The notes below the pieces were generated by a model. It searched no databases. It saw nothing but the letters and a program-made list of their open reading frames with translations, and had not been told where the DNA came from. Position numbers and translations under genes: made by a program. Positions 26,101-32,689 of a stretch of DNA of 32,689 bases are shown piece after piece. The DNA comes from Acidobacteriota bacterium (GTDB lineage: Bacteria > Acidobacteriota > UBA6911), in assembly GCA_016934295.1 (NCBI GenBank), contig JAFGTD010000156.1, forward strand, positions 1 to 32,689. The letters are read 5' to 3'. The first letter of the stretch is position 1; each line of letters starts with the position of its first letter.

Positions 26101-27323
26101 CGAACCGGCCGGAATTTCATATCGCTGGAAAACCGAACATTTTCGTCCCAGCCTTCGGGGTCCAGCACCCAGTCGCGAATTTTATCCAGCACAGGCGGAC
26201 CGAAGGCCGTGAGCATATAGCGACCCAAGGGAGTTTCTGCTTCGCCCACATTAAAAATAATCTTTATGCGGTCGCTGCCGGACCGGGCGACAAATTGGGA
26301 CGTGTCCAACTGGATGCCCAGGAATGAATTCAGCCCTTTTGCATCACTTTGATCCGCTGCGCGCTGCAGCCGGGTTAATCCCAAATCCTCATTCAGCCCG
26401 GACATTAATGCCGCGGCAAAAATTTCTTCCGCATCTCCTCCGTTGATCGCCGCCCGGAGTTCAGCCGCAACACGGCTTTGCTGAAAAGCCGATACAGAAG
26501 GCAACATCAAAAGACTCCAGGCAATACAAAGACCGGCAAAAAAGACGCCCGCTGCATTGTGACCTAAGGACACGACCGGCATACTGTTTCGTTTGCGCAG
26601 CAGGATCACGGAGACCATGACAAGCAGGGTTGTCGTAAAAGCTCCCGTTACCAGCCCCGCATGAATCAGCAGCACACTGCTCGCCGCTGTAGCGAGGGAC
26701 TGGGTAAAGCCGTAACCCAGAATCCAGCAAATCAGGTACCCCAAAGTGCGCTTTGCGAAAAGCATCCCCGATTCCGCATAAACGCGATGGGAATTTCCAC
26801 GCCACCACCCCAGTAGAATCCCTGCACCGACAGCCAAAGCAATCGCCGGCCACGGCAGTTCCTTTACTGCAAAAAGGGACAACTGCATCGCGTAGGAAAT
26901 CAATGCCACCAGGGGAGGGATGAAACAGGAAAGGCGCGTCAGCCGCCAGGGACGCCTGTATGTGCGGGCCATCATCCAGAACGAGCCAACAAAAAGCAAA
27001 ACCATGCCCGGGAAAGAAAGTCCGATGAGAATCAATACAAAACCGGGACCCATCAACAGGATGCTCGTCGCCAGGCTTTTGATCAGACCTTTTATAAGTA
27101 ATTTAACATTCAAACCGCGGCGGGTATCCGGGTTAACGGGGTTTGCAGGACCCGCGGGAGATGCCGACTCTGCCGGTGCAACCTGTTTCTGCGATCCCTT
27201 TCCCGTATCCGCTTCATTCCTAAGTGCAGGTTCTGTTTCAGCCGGCTTTACCGTTGCACTGCATTGAGTACAGAAGTTGCCGCCGGGACGCAAGGTTTTA
27301 CCGCATTGGGGACATTGAGCCAT
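23100..27323 (-). CDS. Large zinc-ribbon, multi-TM protein with polymorphic-toxin-like C-terminal half
   Basis: 1407 aa. N-terminal zinc ribbon CPQCGKTLRPGGNFCTQC (C4, C7, C18, C21), low-complexity linker (about 25-68), then about six membrane segments (74-120, 131-148, 158-173, 194-214, 217-241, 255-280). A soluble domain (about 285-470) and another hydrophobic segment (about 483-512) follow. From 560 the protein changes to a charged, Gly/Pro-rich style: WxDxDxG-type repeats (YWDDDAGWID, YVWDADSQMWVDRDGDDY), glycine-rich helices (720-830), and two copies of a 17-residue motif with core DTDLRIR-HWQSV (834-850, 980-996) around a Pro/Ser-rich linker. The last 350 residues are soluble and unrecognised. 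The architecture recalls multi-domain toxins with a variable C-terminus. No known toxin motif is visible. A small neighbour gene precedes it by 86 nt. Confidence 0.8.
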   Translation of the reverse strand: MAQCPQCGKTLRPGGNFCTQCSATVKPAETEPALRNEADTGKGSQKQVAPAESASPAGPANPVNPDTRRGLNVKLLIKGLIKSLATSILLMGPGFVLILIGLSFPGMVLLFVGSFWMMARTYRRPWRLTRLSCFIPPLVALISYAMQLSLFAVKELPWPAIALAVGAGILLGWWRGNSHRVYAESGMLFAKRTLGYLICWILGYGFTQSLATAASSVLLIHAGLVTGAFTTTLLVMVSVILLRKRNSMPVVSLGHNAAGVFFAGLCIAWSLLMLPSVSAFQQSRVAAELRAAINGGDAEEIFAAALMSGLNEDLGLTRLQRAADQSDAKGLNSFLGIQLDTSQFVARSGSDRIKIIFNVGEAETPLGRYMLTAFGPPVLDKIRDWVLDPEGWDENVRFSSDMKFRPVRIGEYAMVLSGSNDRISLANGILLCNGRVVLIEMDIYRGNQAARVDRMLLNTLSFMAGSYDSGPGAFTPDKDGTAAVSIATLLMLASAGIALNLVQSVAAASGLVLKTTVESASQAVADTAVSHPASDTDPLPLIDPRDGQQLETDGDRVYWDDDAGWIDRQTAQQWIDEIKRERARRDAEVEQRWDEIQQSRDDYYDRQRADLQRNGYVWDADSQMWVDRDGDDYPMALLHNVYGALDFIDDNIDRLTPEMQKRVRKQLDRIDTSDPYNISPEDLERLGKLTGAVRDLRIGQDESAAAAKMHTDIDRAETNAFIANFGMGVVRFGISRLDPTQGVLTGAAFGYFTAPEGSGVTHAIIGGAATYIDITASQMAPSNILWNVSTGSGIAATEMALYGGNWEDIKRSALIGGGMNGLFALGQKPGVRSWLDDTDLRIRKHWQSVVGGGADRPLNRGVDGGIAAKTESRSGVPSPPGPYADATVRSTPSATAGDDGVTARSTPPSGAPDPDSVGIKVRPPGSAAGEPVKPNLNTPEGRAAWDAMHGGPREGKLPTGLDDPTPWIPEDIRNHKGAHWLRDTDLRIREHWQSVGAGRQDGAWEQFTNRVNHDIAGGKLELEHVDHYFNLMDKHLDPHSPGGGWKGHVSETSSTQTRAASWEPSPPRATPEYDFPGVTRSKDLADYADGGQTRMALAEERGQVSVEQARQFTSRGTAAVNEAVQKSTPQAMNRFEAETGVRVKRAYVGDSGSSAKDAPRSVSSDNDRTVHAEFDDADLMNYARNHFPKDRPEAGLAKAHAELIHTYARHQREGVDTYLRQRYDVGASDLGVDVYGGIAAPGPGAPNDLYGPAFTRVRQSVKGTVTVYNRDGSSYRTSGQALVDAEHLARHRYLRADHPMTGDDTLQRMTGTDYRSTAAQQIIKAHKIDPLDVNRPQVQQAAKSLERAAQASKGLGGPSMDSKLVKVAEDIRGQRRSIPEILTEAKMSREQFLAKAKDAILKLEGDS

Positions 27324-27409
27324 ATTTATACCTGATTTTTATTCTTTTTGCTGCCGTTTCCGTCTGCTGTTTCAAACCTAATTTCTTTTATGCCGAATAG
27401 CCTGACCGT

Positions 27410-27754
27410 TCATTCCCGATAAGAACTCTGGGCGTTGTTTAGTTCGTGCAGGAACCTGATGCCGTCAGGCAGCCATACAAAGGTGTTTTCCCGCCTTGAA
27501 AAAGCCATGTATTTCGAGGGGCCCGCTGCCGCGTTCCATCCGTGAACAAGCGCCCAACGCAGGGCCCTTGTAATATTCGAGGGCGCGATCTCAAAATCCC
27601 ATGGATAGGGATCTATGAAAAGCATGTATTTCTGCTCTGCTTTTCCGACAGCAATCAGTGTTTCTTTGCCGTCAATCCGGTTTCCGGAGATATGCCAGAG
27701 AAATCGTTCCCCGTCCACTACGACGGCTCTCGAATTTTTTTTAGGCCAGGCCAT
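27410..27754 (-). CDS. Small protein of unknown function, first gene of the inserted row
   Basis: 114 aa, soluble. It opens MAWPKKNSRAVVVDGERFLW, then IDPYPWDFEIAPSNITRALRWALVHGWNA, then WLPDGIRFL. The WPKKNSR-VVDG start and the ITRALRWALVHGW helix look like a small conserved family of unknown function that I recall in diverse bacteria, but I cannot name it. A clear ribosome-binding site (GAGG, 6 nt before ATG) supports the start. It may be the first gene of the operon that reaches to 20733. Confidence 0.7.
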   Translation of the reverse strand: MAWPKKNSRAVVVDGERFLWHISGNRIDGKETLIAVGKAEQKYMLFIDPYPWDFEIAPSNITRALRWALVHGWNAAAGPSKYMAFSRRENTFVWLPDGIRFLHELNNAQSSYRE

Positions 27755-27891
27755 TCTTTACCTCATCGGGATCTTGATTTCGGTGCAAGCAGCTTATCAC
27801 CAAGGAGAACGATCCGCAGCACATAAGACATCCACAGATCATTTTTTATAAAGGGATTCCTCAATCCTCCGGTCTTGCTGTCGTCGGATAC

Positions 27892-27914
27892 GGCTGCGTA
27901 CAGCCTTTTCTTTT
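27892..27914 (+). terminator. Possible intrinsic terminator, plus strand
   Basis: GGCTG (27892-27896) and CAGCC (27901-27905) form a 5-bp GC-rich stem with a 4-nt loop, followed at once by TTTTCTTTT. It would stop plus-strand transcripts coming from the inserted block before the SGNH gene. The stem is short. Confidence 0.35.
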
Positions 27915-27975
27915 AGTTGCTCCCTCCCTGCATTTACTATTGTTTGTTTTATGCAGGATGCGATAAAACAGAGGC

Positions 27976-28004
27976 TTGTAATGGCAACCGCATCCTTGTA
28001 AAAA
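27976..28004 (+). promoter_or_regulatory. Candidate promoter for the SGNH gene
   Basis: TTGTAA (27976-27981) and TAAAAA (27999-28004) are separated by exactly 17 bp, each 4 of 6 matches to the sigma-70 consensus. It is located inside the inserted block, about 115 nt before the SGNH start codon. It could replace the CE15 promoter lost through the insertion. Confidence 0.3.
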
Positions 28005-28028
28005 AGTACGGGGAAAAGAGGCATATGA

Positions 28029-28085
28029 ATGCGGAAGTATTTCATTCCCTGGGCGAACAAGTTTTTGAATTACAAACCCGAATGA
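28029..28085 (+). pseudogene. Captured CE15 tail forming an 18-codon leader ORF
   Basis: The right repeat copy keeps the reading frame of the last 17 codons of CE15, with its Trp changed to Arg at the border. The preceding inserted sequence supplies an in-frame ATG (28029) with AGAGG 7 nt upstream. The product would be MRKYFIPWANKFLNYKPE, ending 34 nt before the SGNH start. It is either a remnant of CE15 or an expressed leader peptide. Confidence 0.45.
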
Positions 28086-28118
28086 AGATAGGTTTCCGCA
28101 CGTACCGGAAGAGGTGCC
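28033..28118 (+). repeat. 86-bp direct repeat, right copy
   Basis: Matches 20582-20667 at 85 of 86 positions. The one difference (28043) is a third-position TTT/TTC change in a Phe codon of the CE15 frame. This copy ends in the ribosome-binding site GGAAGAGG (28107-28114), which correctly serves the SGNH ATG at 28120. This copy therefore looks like the original SGNH side of the junction. Confidence 0.95.
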
Positions 28119-28119
28119 C

Positions 28120-28938
28120 ATGAAGGCCGGAAAATTTATTTTATCGATAGCAGCATTCACCGGTTGTTTTCTTCTTCTTTGTTCTCCTGCTCCTTGCCTG
28201 CAGCAGCCGGTTGCCCCCGATCAGCCCGTTGCGCGGACGGACCGGAATTCCCTGATCGCGCATGCCGAGCTGCAGGAAAAGGCCAGACAGGGCCGTATCG
28301 ACGTCTATTTCGAGGGAGATTCGATAACGCGCCGCTGGGGCGCAACAGAGTACCCGAGTCTTCTGGAGAACTGGAATAAAAACTTCTTCGGCTGGAACGC
28401 GGCCAATTTCGGTTGGGGCGCCGATACGATCCAGAACATACTATGGCGCCTCCAGGACGGCGAACTGGACGGCGTGCATCCGAAAGTGATTGTTCTTTTG
28501 GCCGGCACCAACGATATCGGCTACAGACTGCCCCCGGAGGGAGACGGCGCCAGGGTAAGTCACATTACAAAGGGTATGGAAGCCGTCCTCAAAGTCATGC
28601 GGGCGAAAGCGCCCGACGCAACCATCATCCTGATGGGCATTTTCCCCCGCAATGACAACCGGGCCATTTTCTCCACGATCAAGAAAATCAACCTGAACCT
28701 GGAGAAAATGGCTGATGGGAAAAAGATTCGATATTTGAACATCAACGACAGGCTGGCCGATGACGACGGCACCCTTTACGAGGGGATGACGGATCCCGAC
28801 AAGCTGCACCTGGCCCTTAAGGGATACCAGGTTTGGGCGGATGCGCTGAAGCCCGTTTTTCACGAACTGCTCGGCCCGCCGGCAAAGGAAGACCACGCGC
28901 CGCCTCCAACCGGCAACCCCGCCGCTCGCTCACGCTAG
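28120..28938 (+). CDS. Secreted SGNH/GDSL-family esterase
   Basis: 272 aa from the ATG at 28120, chosen over the GTG at 28114 because GGAAGAGG ends 5 nt before it. A signal peptide covers about 1-26. SGNH blocks in order: VYFEGDSITRRWG with nucleophile S68, NFGWGADT (oxyanion Gly, 97-103), LLAGTNDIG with N131, and DPDKLHLALKGYQVW with catalytic D227 and H230. This is a complete catalytic set for an acyl or acetyl esterase. The sequence style is that of the GDSL-type PAF-acetylhydrolase-like proteins often linked to polysaccharide loci, so deacetylation of hemicellulose is a sensible guess. Originally probably the second gene of a CE15 operon; now preceded by the right copy of the 86-bp repeat and inserted DNA. 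Convergent with the GH2 gene. Confidence 0.9.
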   Translation: MKAGKFILSIAAFTGCFLLLCSPAPCLQQPVAPDQPVARTDRNSLIAHAELQEKARQGRIDVYFEGDSITRRWGATEYPSLLENWNKNFFGWNAANFGWGADTIQNILWRLQDGELDGVHPKVIVLLAGTNDIGYRLPPEGDGARVSHITKGMEAVLKVMRAKAPDATIILMGIFPRNDNRAIFSTIKKINLNLEKMADGKKIRYLNINDRLADDDGTLYEGMTDPDKLHLALKGYQVWADALKPVFHELLGPPAKEDHAPPPTGNPAARSR

Positions 28939-29047
28939 CTATCGAAAGATGGATACGGCTGATTCGTTTCAAAAACAATTTTTTATAACATCATATTTCT
29001 TATTACGAGGCTTCCCTGGAGTGCGGCAGTCGATCGAAAGTTTCTTT

Positions 29048-31732
29048 CTATCTTCGTATTGCAGGCGGCTCTGCCGCCGTGATCGTGGCCCGGGCCGGCA
29101 GCAGACCTTCGGATTTCGCAGTTACGAGGATCTCTCCCTTCTGTCCCCGCCTGGCCCGGACAATGGCGAGAGCCAGTCCATTGAAAGCTCTCCGTTCTTT
29201 AGACGGGAATGCGGTCATATCCGTAGGATCGCCGTTGTCGGTTGCGACAATTTCGCCGGGCCCGCTAATTTCGAAATGAATCCGGTTCATCGAACGCGGA
29301 ACCATCCGGCCATTTTTGTCCGCAACGGTAAGCGTTAGAAATGAAAGGTCGTACCCGTCATTCGCTATGGTCGACCTGTCCGGCTTCAGCAGCAGCTTTT
29401 CAGCGCCCCCTGCGGTCACAACCGAATCCGTTGCCCATTGTTTTCCCTCTTTATAAGCAACGACGCGCAGTTCTCCCGGCTCGTAGACAACGTCATGCCA
29501 CCGCAGGCGATATTCGAACTCTCGCTTTTTCTTTCGTCCCAGAGATTCGCCGTTGAGAAAAAGCTCCGCCTCGTCTCCCGACGTATAAACATGCACGGGC
29601 GTTACCCGGCCGACGCGGTCCGGCCAGGTCCAGTGAGGCAGGATGTGCGCCATGGCGTAATCGGGACGCCACCTGGATTGATAGAGGAAAAAGCGGTCTT
29701 TCCTGAATCCCGCCAGATCGATGATTCCGAAATAGGAGCTTCGCGATGCGTCGAAGGGCGTCGGCTCTCCCAGGTAATCCCACCCCGTCCATACAAACTC
29801 TCCCCCAACGTAGGGGTATTGTTCCTGGGACTGGAATTCCCTGTCCGGAGAATAGGACCATGCCGCAAAGTACAGATCATAGGAGCTGACCTGGCGATTT
29901 TCCACATCCTGGCCGGCGTCCGCCGTTGCGGGAACGCCGAGGCCTTCCACGACGGGGAACGTATAGACGCCCCGGCTGCTCAGGGTGGATGCCGTTTCGG
30001 TTCCCACTATAAACCTGTCCGGGAGGTTCTGATGGAATACCGGGTACTGGGGCGGTCCTCCGCGAACCCCGGTGCCCTGGTAATTCAAACCGACGGCATC
30101 CATCGAAGCGGCAAACGGTCCCGTTGCCCGGGCATAGTTCATACCCCCGATCGTCGGTCGCGTCGGATCCTCTTCATGACAAATACGCACGAGCTCTGCG
30201 GAAAGGGCGACGCCTGCATCACTGCCGAACTGTTCTCCGACTTCGTTGCCGATGCTCCATAGAATTACGGAAGGATGGTTGCGGTCCCTTCGCAACAAAG
30301 CCCGCAGATCCTGCTCGTGCCAGTCCGGGAAAAGCAGGTGGTAGTCCAATTCGGTCTTCGGGCGCAACCAGACATCGAATGCCTCATCCATGACGAGAAA
30401 TCCCATCCTGTCGGCAAGGTCGAGAAGCTCCGGCGCCGGCGGATTGTGGCTGGTCCGGATGGCGTTGGCGCCCATGTCGGCCAGAATTTCCAATTGCCGC
30501 TCGAGTGCGCGGTCATTCACGGCGGCGCCCAGCGCCCCGAGGTCATGATGATTGTTGACACCTTTTATCTCGATGGGCTTCCCGTTTAAAAAGAATCCCG
30601 CTTCGGGATCGAATCTGAGGGTACGAATGCCGAACGGCGTTTCATAGACATCGACGATTTCACTGTCCTGCCGGACCGTCGTTACCGCCACATATCGATT
30701 GGGCTTATGATGTAGGCCGATTCCCCACAGCTTTGGGGCAGCAAGGTTTGCGCCGGTTTCTATCACGGTGCTGCGGCCGGCTTCAACCTTCACATCAACG
30801 GGTTCCATGGATGCAACCGCGCCGCCCACTTTTCGATCCTGTCCGTCGATTTCAAATATGCGCGTGGACACGCTTACGCCGGCACCCTGTTTTGAATCGT
30901 TGTCCACGGTAATTGCCAGATTGACGCGCGCGGATGTATACGAAACCTCCGGTGTGGTTATGTACGTGCCCCACTGGGCCACATGGACGGGAGCCGTCTT
31001 GACGAGCCATACGTTTCTATAGATCCCCGCCCCGGGATACCATCGGGAGGAGCCGGATTGCCAGTTGGTATCTTTGGGAACCGGATTATCCAGTCGAATA
31101 GCCAGAACATTCGTTTCGCCAAATTTCAGGTAAGGTGTCAGGTCGAGTCGATAGGACGCGTATCCAAAAGGCCACCCCCCGACCAATCGGCCGTTGCACC
31201 AGACGCAGCTGTAAGACATGGCGCCGTCGATATCAAGAAAGACAGGCTTCCCCGCGTCGCCGGCCGGAATGTTCAGGCGTTTCCGATACCAGACGACTCC
31301 CGGAGAAGGCAACCGTCCCATACTGCCGCCGACTTCATTAGTGAAAGGGCCTTCGATGGCATAGTCGTGAGGCAAATCCAATTGCCGCCACGAACTGTCG
31401 TCATAGTCCGCTGCAGCGTAGGCTGCATCGTCGCCAAGGTTGCCGGCCGGACGCTTTGAATGTTTCGCCGGATCCTGCCGGAAATCATTCCCCGTGGGCA
31501 GGACCCAGGGCTTTAAAACATCGTAAGAAAGGTCCGTTTGATTGTCCGGCGGATCTCCCTTGATAAAACGACAGTCCTCGTTGATTGAAAATCGCACCCG
31601 TGGAGAATCCGTATTGTCTGCCGAGTCACTAAAGAATGTACGGGAACATCCCGCGAAAATTAAAGCCGCAAGTAATATCGCAGGCAATACAATTCCCTGC
31701 GGATCCAGTTTGCCGAATCGGACCCTTTTCAT
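29048..31732 (-). CDS. GH2 beta-galactosidase-like lipoprotein
   Basis: 894 aa. Lipoprotein signal (LIFAGC, C29). Domains in order: sugar-binding jelly roll (about 100-245, with WRQLDLPHDYAIEGPF and WYRKRLNIP), immunoglobulin-like (250-368), TIM barrel (375-690), then a DUF4982-like and a C-terminal Ig-like domain (700-890). Barrel hallmarks: KGVNNHHDLGALG, TSHNPPAPELLDLADRMGFLV, acid/base Glu in WSIGNEVGE (E497), nucleophile Glu in FIVGTETAS followed by SRG (E579), and VWTGWDYLGEPTP. GH2 enzymes of this layout are mostly beta-galactosidases, but other exo-activities occur. AGAGGA lies 8 nt before the ATG. It follows the tannase gene by 30 nt on the same strand, so an operon is likely. Confidence 0.93.
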   Translation of the reverse strand: MKRVRFGKLDPQGIVLPAILLAALIFAGCSRTFFSDSADNTDSPRVRFSINEDCRFIKGDPPDNQTDLSYDVLKPWVLPTGNDFRQDPAKHSKRPAGNLGDDAAYAAADYDDSSWRQLDLPHDYAIEGPFTNEVGGSMGRLPSPGVVWYRKRLNIPAGDAGKPVFLDIDGAMSYSCVWCNGRLVGGWPFGYASYRLDLTPYLKFGETNVLAIRLDNPVPKDTNWQSGSSRWYPGAGIYRNVWLVKTAPVHVAQWGTYITTPEVSYTSARVNLAITVDNDSKQGAGVSVSTRIFEIDGQDRKVGGAVASMEPVDVKVEAGRSTVIETGANLAAPKLWGIGLHHKPNRYVAVTTVRQDSEIVDVYETPFGIRTLRFDPEAGFFLNGKPIEIKGVNNHHDLGALGAAVNDRALERQLEILADMGANAIRTSHNPPAPELLDLADRMGFLVMDEAFDVWLRPKTELDYHLLFPDWHEQDLRALLRRDRNHPSVILWSIGNEVGEQFGSDAGVALSAELVRICHEEDPTRPTIGGMNYARATGPFAASMDAVGLNYQGTGVRGGPPQYPVFHQNLPDRFIVGTETASTLSSRGVYTFPVVEGLGVPATADAGQDVENRQVSSYDLYFAAWSYSPDREFQSQEQYPYVGGEFVWTGWDYLGEPTPFDASRSSYFGIIDLAGFRKDRFFLYQSRWRPDYAMAHILPHWTWPDRVGRVTPVHVYTSGDEAELFLNGESLGRKKKREFEYRLRWHDVVYEPGELRVVAYKEGKQWATDSVVTAGGAEKLLLKPDRSTIANDGYDLSFLTLTVADKNGRMVPRSMNRIHFEISGPGEIVATDNGDPTDMTAFPSKERRAFNGLALAIVRARRGQKGEILVTAKSEGLLPARATITAAEPPAIRR

Positions 31733-31762
31733 AATGGATTCCTCTGTATTTATTGGACGGAA

Positions 31763-32689
31763 TCAGGGCTCCACGCAACGGAAGTTCGAAGCATCATCGA
31801 TGCTTCCCTCACCCGTATATCGCGCAACCTTCGGGTAGGGGCACAGGGGTCGTGTGCGTACAACCCGGTTGTTTTCCACCTTCCTTGCCTGCATGGATTC
31901 CGGGGCTTGCCCTTTTTCCACCCAGTTGATGATGGCCGTCATCGGATCGTGTTGATCGGGCCCCGTGCCGCCGCTGCAATGAGACATCCCCGGTATCATG
32001 AAAAGGCGGAAGAAATCGGCCGTGTCCGGCCCGTTTTCAGCCACGGCCTGTTCGTAGTAATGCACGCCCGCCATCGGCTGCAGGATCGCATCCGCCCACC
32101 CATAGGTCATGAGCAGCTTGCCGCCCTGTTTTCTGAACTCCGAAAGGTCCGGATCCTTGGCATCCGCTTCTTTGCCCCAGTCGTCGAGCATGTGTATGTC
32201 GCGATCGAAGTCGAACGTCATGCAGTCATAGTCCGGCTTCGGCGGCTTGTGTACAAGGTAGCGCATCGTATTTTCCGCCAGGCCGAAATCCGCCGAATTC
32301 ATACCGGGCTGCGAGCTTACAATCACGTTCATCCAGCCGCTGCCCGAACCTCCGCCGAACAGGTTCATAACCGCTTCGCTTCCCGGCTCGAATCCGGGGA
32401 AGAAGGGTTTGCCGTTGCTGACGGGGCCGCTGTATACCCCGGCAATGGCTTCCGCCTGCGCCGCCGTGAGGCAATCCGATCGGTCCGCACCTTCTCCGCA
32501 TGCCGGCACATCCCGGGCCGGGTCGAAGTCGCAATTGCGCGGATCGTCGATCAGCCCGTCCTTGAGCCCGTCGACGGCATCGCACTTTGCCAGAACCCTG
32601 TCCGCCACCAGGATCATCTTTTCCGCCGTCACCGGCGCTTCCGAAAGTGCTTTCTGGTTCCACATCGCGCCGATCGTGAAACCCGTCTG
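31763..32689 (-). CDS. Tannase/feruloyl esterase family protein, C-terminal part (gene continues past right edge)
   Basis: 308 codons are open from the window edge; the reading frame continues upstream of the internal ATG at 32665 (QTGFTIGA before MWNQKA), so the true start is outside. It matches the tannase/FaeB family: a calcium-loop CDAVDGLKDGLIDDP, the TAAQAEAI helix, PGFEPGSE, LMTYGWADAILQP with the catalytic Asp, and PGMSHCSGG with catalytic His and the adjacent Cys of the family's CS-D-HC arrangement. The Ser of the triad is outside the window. Enzymes of this family hydrolyse esters of phenolic acids such as ferulate or gallate, fitting with CE15 and SGNH esterases nearby. Probably in an operon with GH2 (30-nt gap). 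Confidence 0.92.
   Translation of the reverse strand, partial: QTGFTIGAMWNQKALSEAPVTAEKMILVADRVLAKCDAVDGLKDGLIDDPRNCDFDPARDVPACGEGADRSDCLTAAQAEAIAGVYSGPVSNGKPFFPGFEPGSEAVMNLFGGGSGSGWMNVIVSSQPGMNSADFGLAENTMRYLVHKPPKPDYDCMTFDFDRDIHMLDDWGKEADAKDPDLSEFRKQGGKLLMTYGWADAILQPMAGVHYYEQAVAENGPDTADFFRLFMIPGMSHCSGGTGPDQHDPMTAIINWVEKGQAPESMQARKVENNRVVRTRPLCPYPKVARYTGEGSIDDASNFRCVEP

Larger units (their letters stand above)
20668..28032. mobile_element. Inferred 7.4-kb insertion between CE15 and SGNH genes
   Basis: The block between the two 86-bp repeats carries five minus-strand genes unrelated to the flanking plus-strand polysaccharide genes. Removing the block with one repeat copy restores a tidy CE15-SGNH pair with a 34-nt spacer. 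No integrase, transposase or terminal inverted repeats were found, so how it arrived is unknown. The borders are set by where repeat identity ends. An assembly join at the repeat remains possible. Confidence 0.55.
27755..28032. other. Intergenic right end of the inserted block
   Basis: No substantial gene supported. It should hold the promoter of the minus-strand row. On the plus strand it contains a terminator-like hairpin and, downstream of it, a promoter-like pair, both listed separately. Confidence 0.5.

Noticed and set aside
20668..28032. Terminal inverted repeats at the ends of the inserted block
   Set aside because: I compared the first and last bases inside the block and saw no convincing inverted match.
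27839..28160. Minus-strand ORFs of 73 and 99 codons and a plus-strand 68-codon ORF (27917-28123) near the right repeat
   Set aside because: They cross the repeat or the SGNH start and have no protein-like pattern. The 18-codon CE15 frame in the repeat explains the coding signal there.
1..32689. tRNA, rRNA, CRISPR array, integrase or transposase genes
   Set aside because: None recognised on reading both strands. Short or diverged examples could be missed without a dedicated search.

Overview
The window looks like a chromosomal (or metagenome-assembled) segment of an environmental, heterotrophic, diderm bacterium. The evidence is lipoprotein signal peptides with lipoboxes, an MltD-type murein transglycosylase, an ECF sigma/DUF4252 module, and secreted enzymes for lignin-linked hemicellulose. 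There is no rRNA, tRNA, ribosomal protein or other phylogenetic marker. Acidobacteriota or a similar polysaccharide-degrading phylum is my guess from the gene mix, not a demonstrated assignment. I recognised no transposase, integrase, CRISPR array or tRNA.

Layout. 1-569 (-): 5' part of an aldehyde:ferredoxin oxidoreductase gene that runs off the left edge. 1061-2341 (+): a membrane-anchored protein with a possible Cys/His peptidase-like C-terminus, preceded by a strong leader hairpin. 13318-2523 (-): a three-gene, tightly packed operon for exported proteins. It encodes a 453-aa beta-sandwich protein, a 2409-aa giant (N-terminal beta domain, about 925 residues of interrupted coiled coil, then about 1200 mostly beta-rich residues) and a 718-aa six-FnIII protein. 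I cannot match this trio to a characterised system. 13791-16030 (-): a small conserved-looking protein and an MltD-like lytic transglycosylase with two LysM domains. 16328-17335 (+): a SAM methyltransferase. 19050-17406 (-): an overlapping ECF sigma factor / membrane anti-sigma-like / DUF4252 operon.

19189-32689 is a plant-polysaccharide locus: a CE15 glucuronoyl esterase (+), an SGNH esterase (+), a GH2 beta-galactosidase-like enzyme (-) and a tannase/feruloyl esterase (-, runs off the right edge). The CE15 and SGNH genes appear once to have been direct neighbours with a 34-nt spacer. An 86-bp junction segment (last 53 bp of CE15, the spacer and the SGNH ribosome-binding site) now occurs twice, at 20582-20667 and 28033-28118, with a single, silent mismatch. 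It brackets a 7.4-kb block of five minus-strand genes: three proteins with zinc ribbons (one a 1407-aa multi-domain membrane protein with features reminiscent of polymorphic toxins) and two small proteins. The duplication left both flanking genes intact, and the SGNH gene may have gained a new promoter and a captured 18-codon leader ORF. This insertion and its unexplained zinc-ribbon cargo, together with the giant coiled-coil operon, are the two most interesting things in the window.
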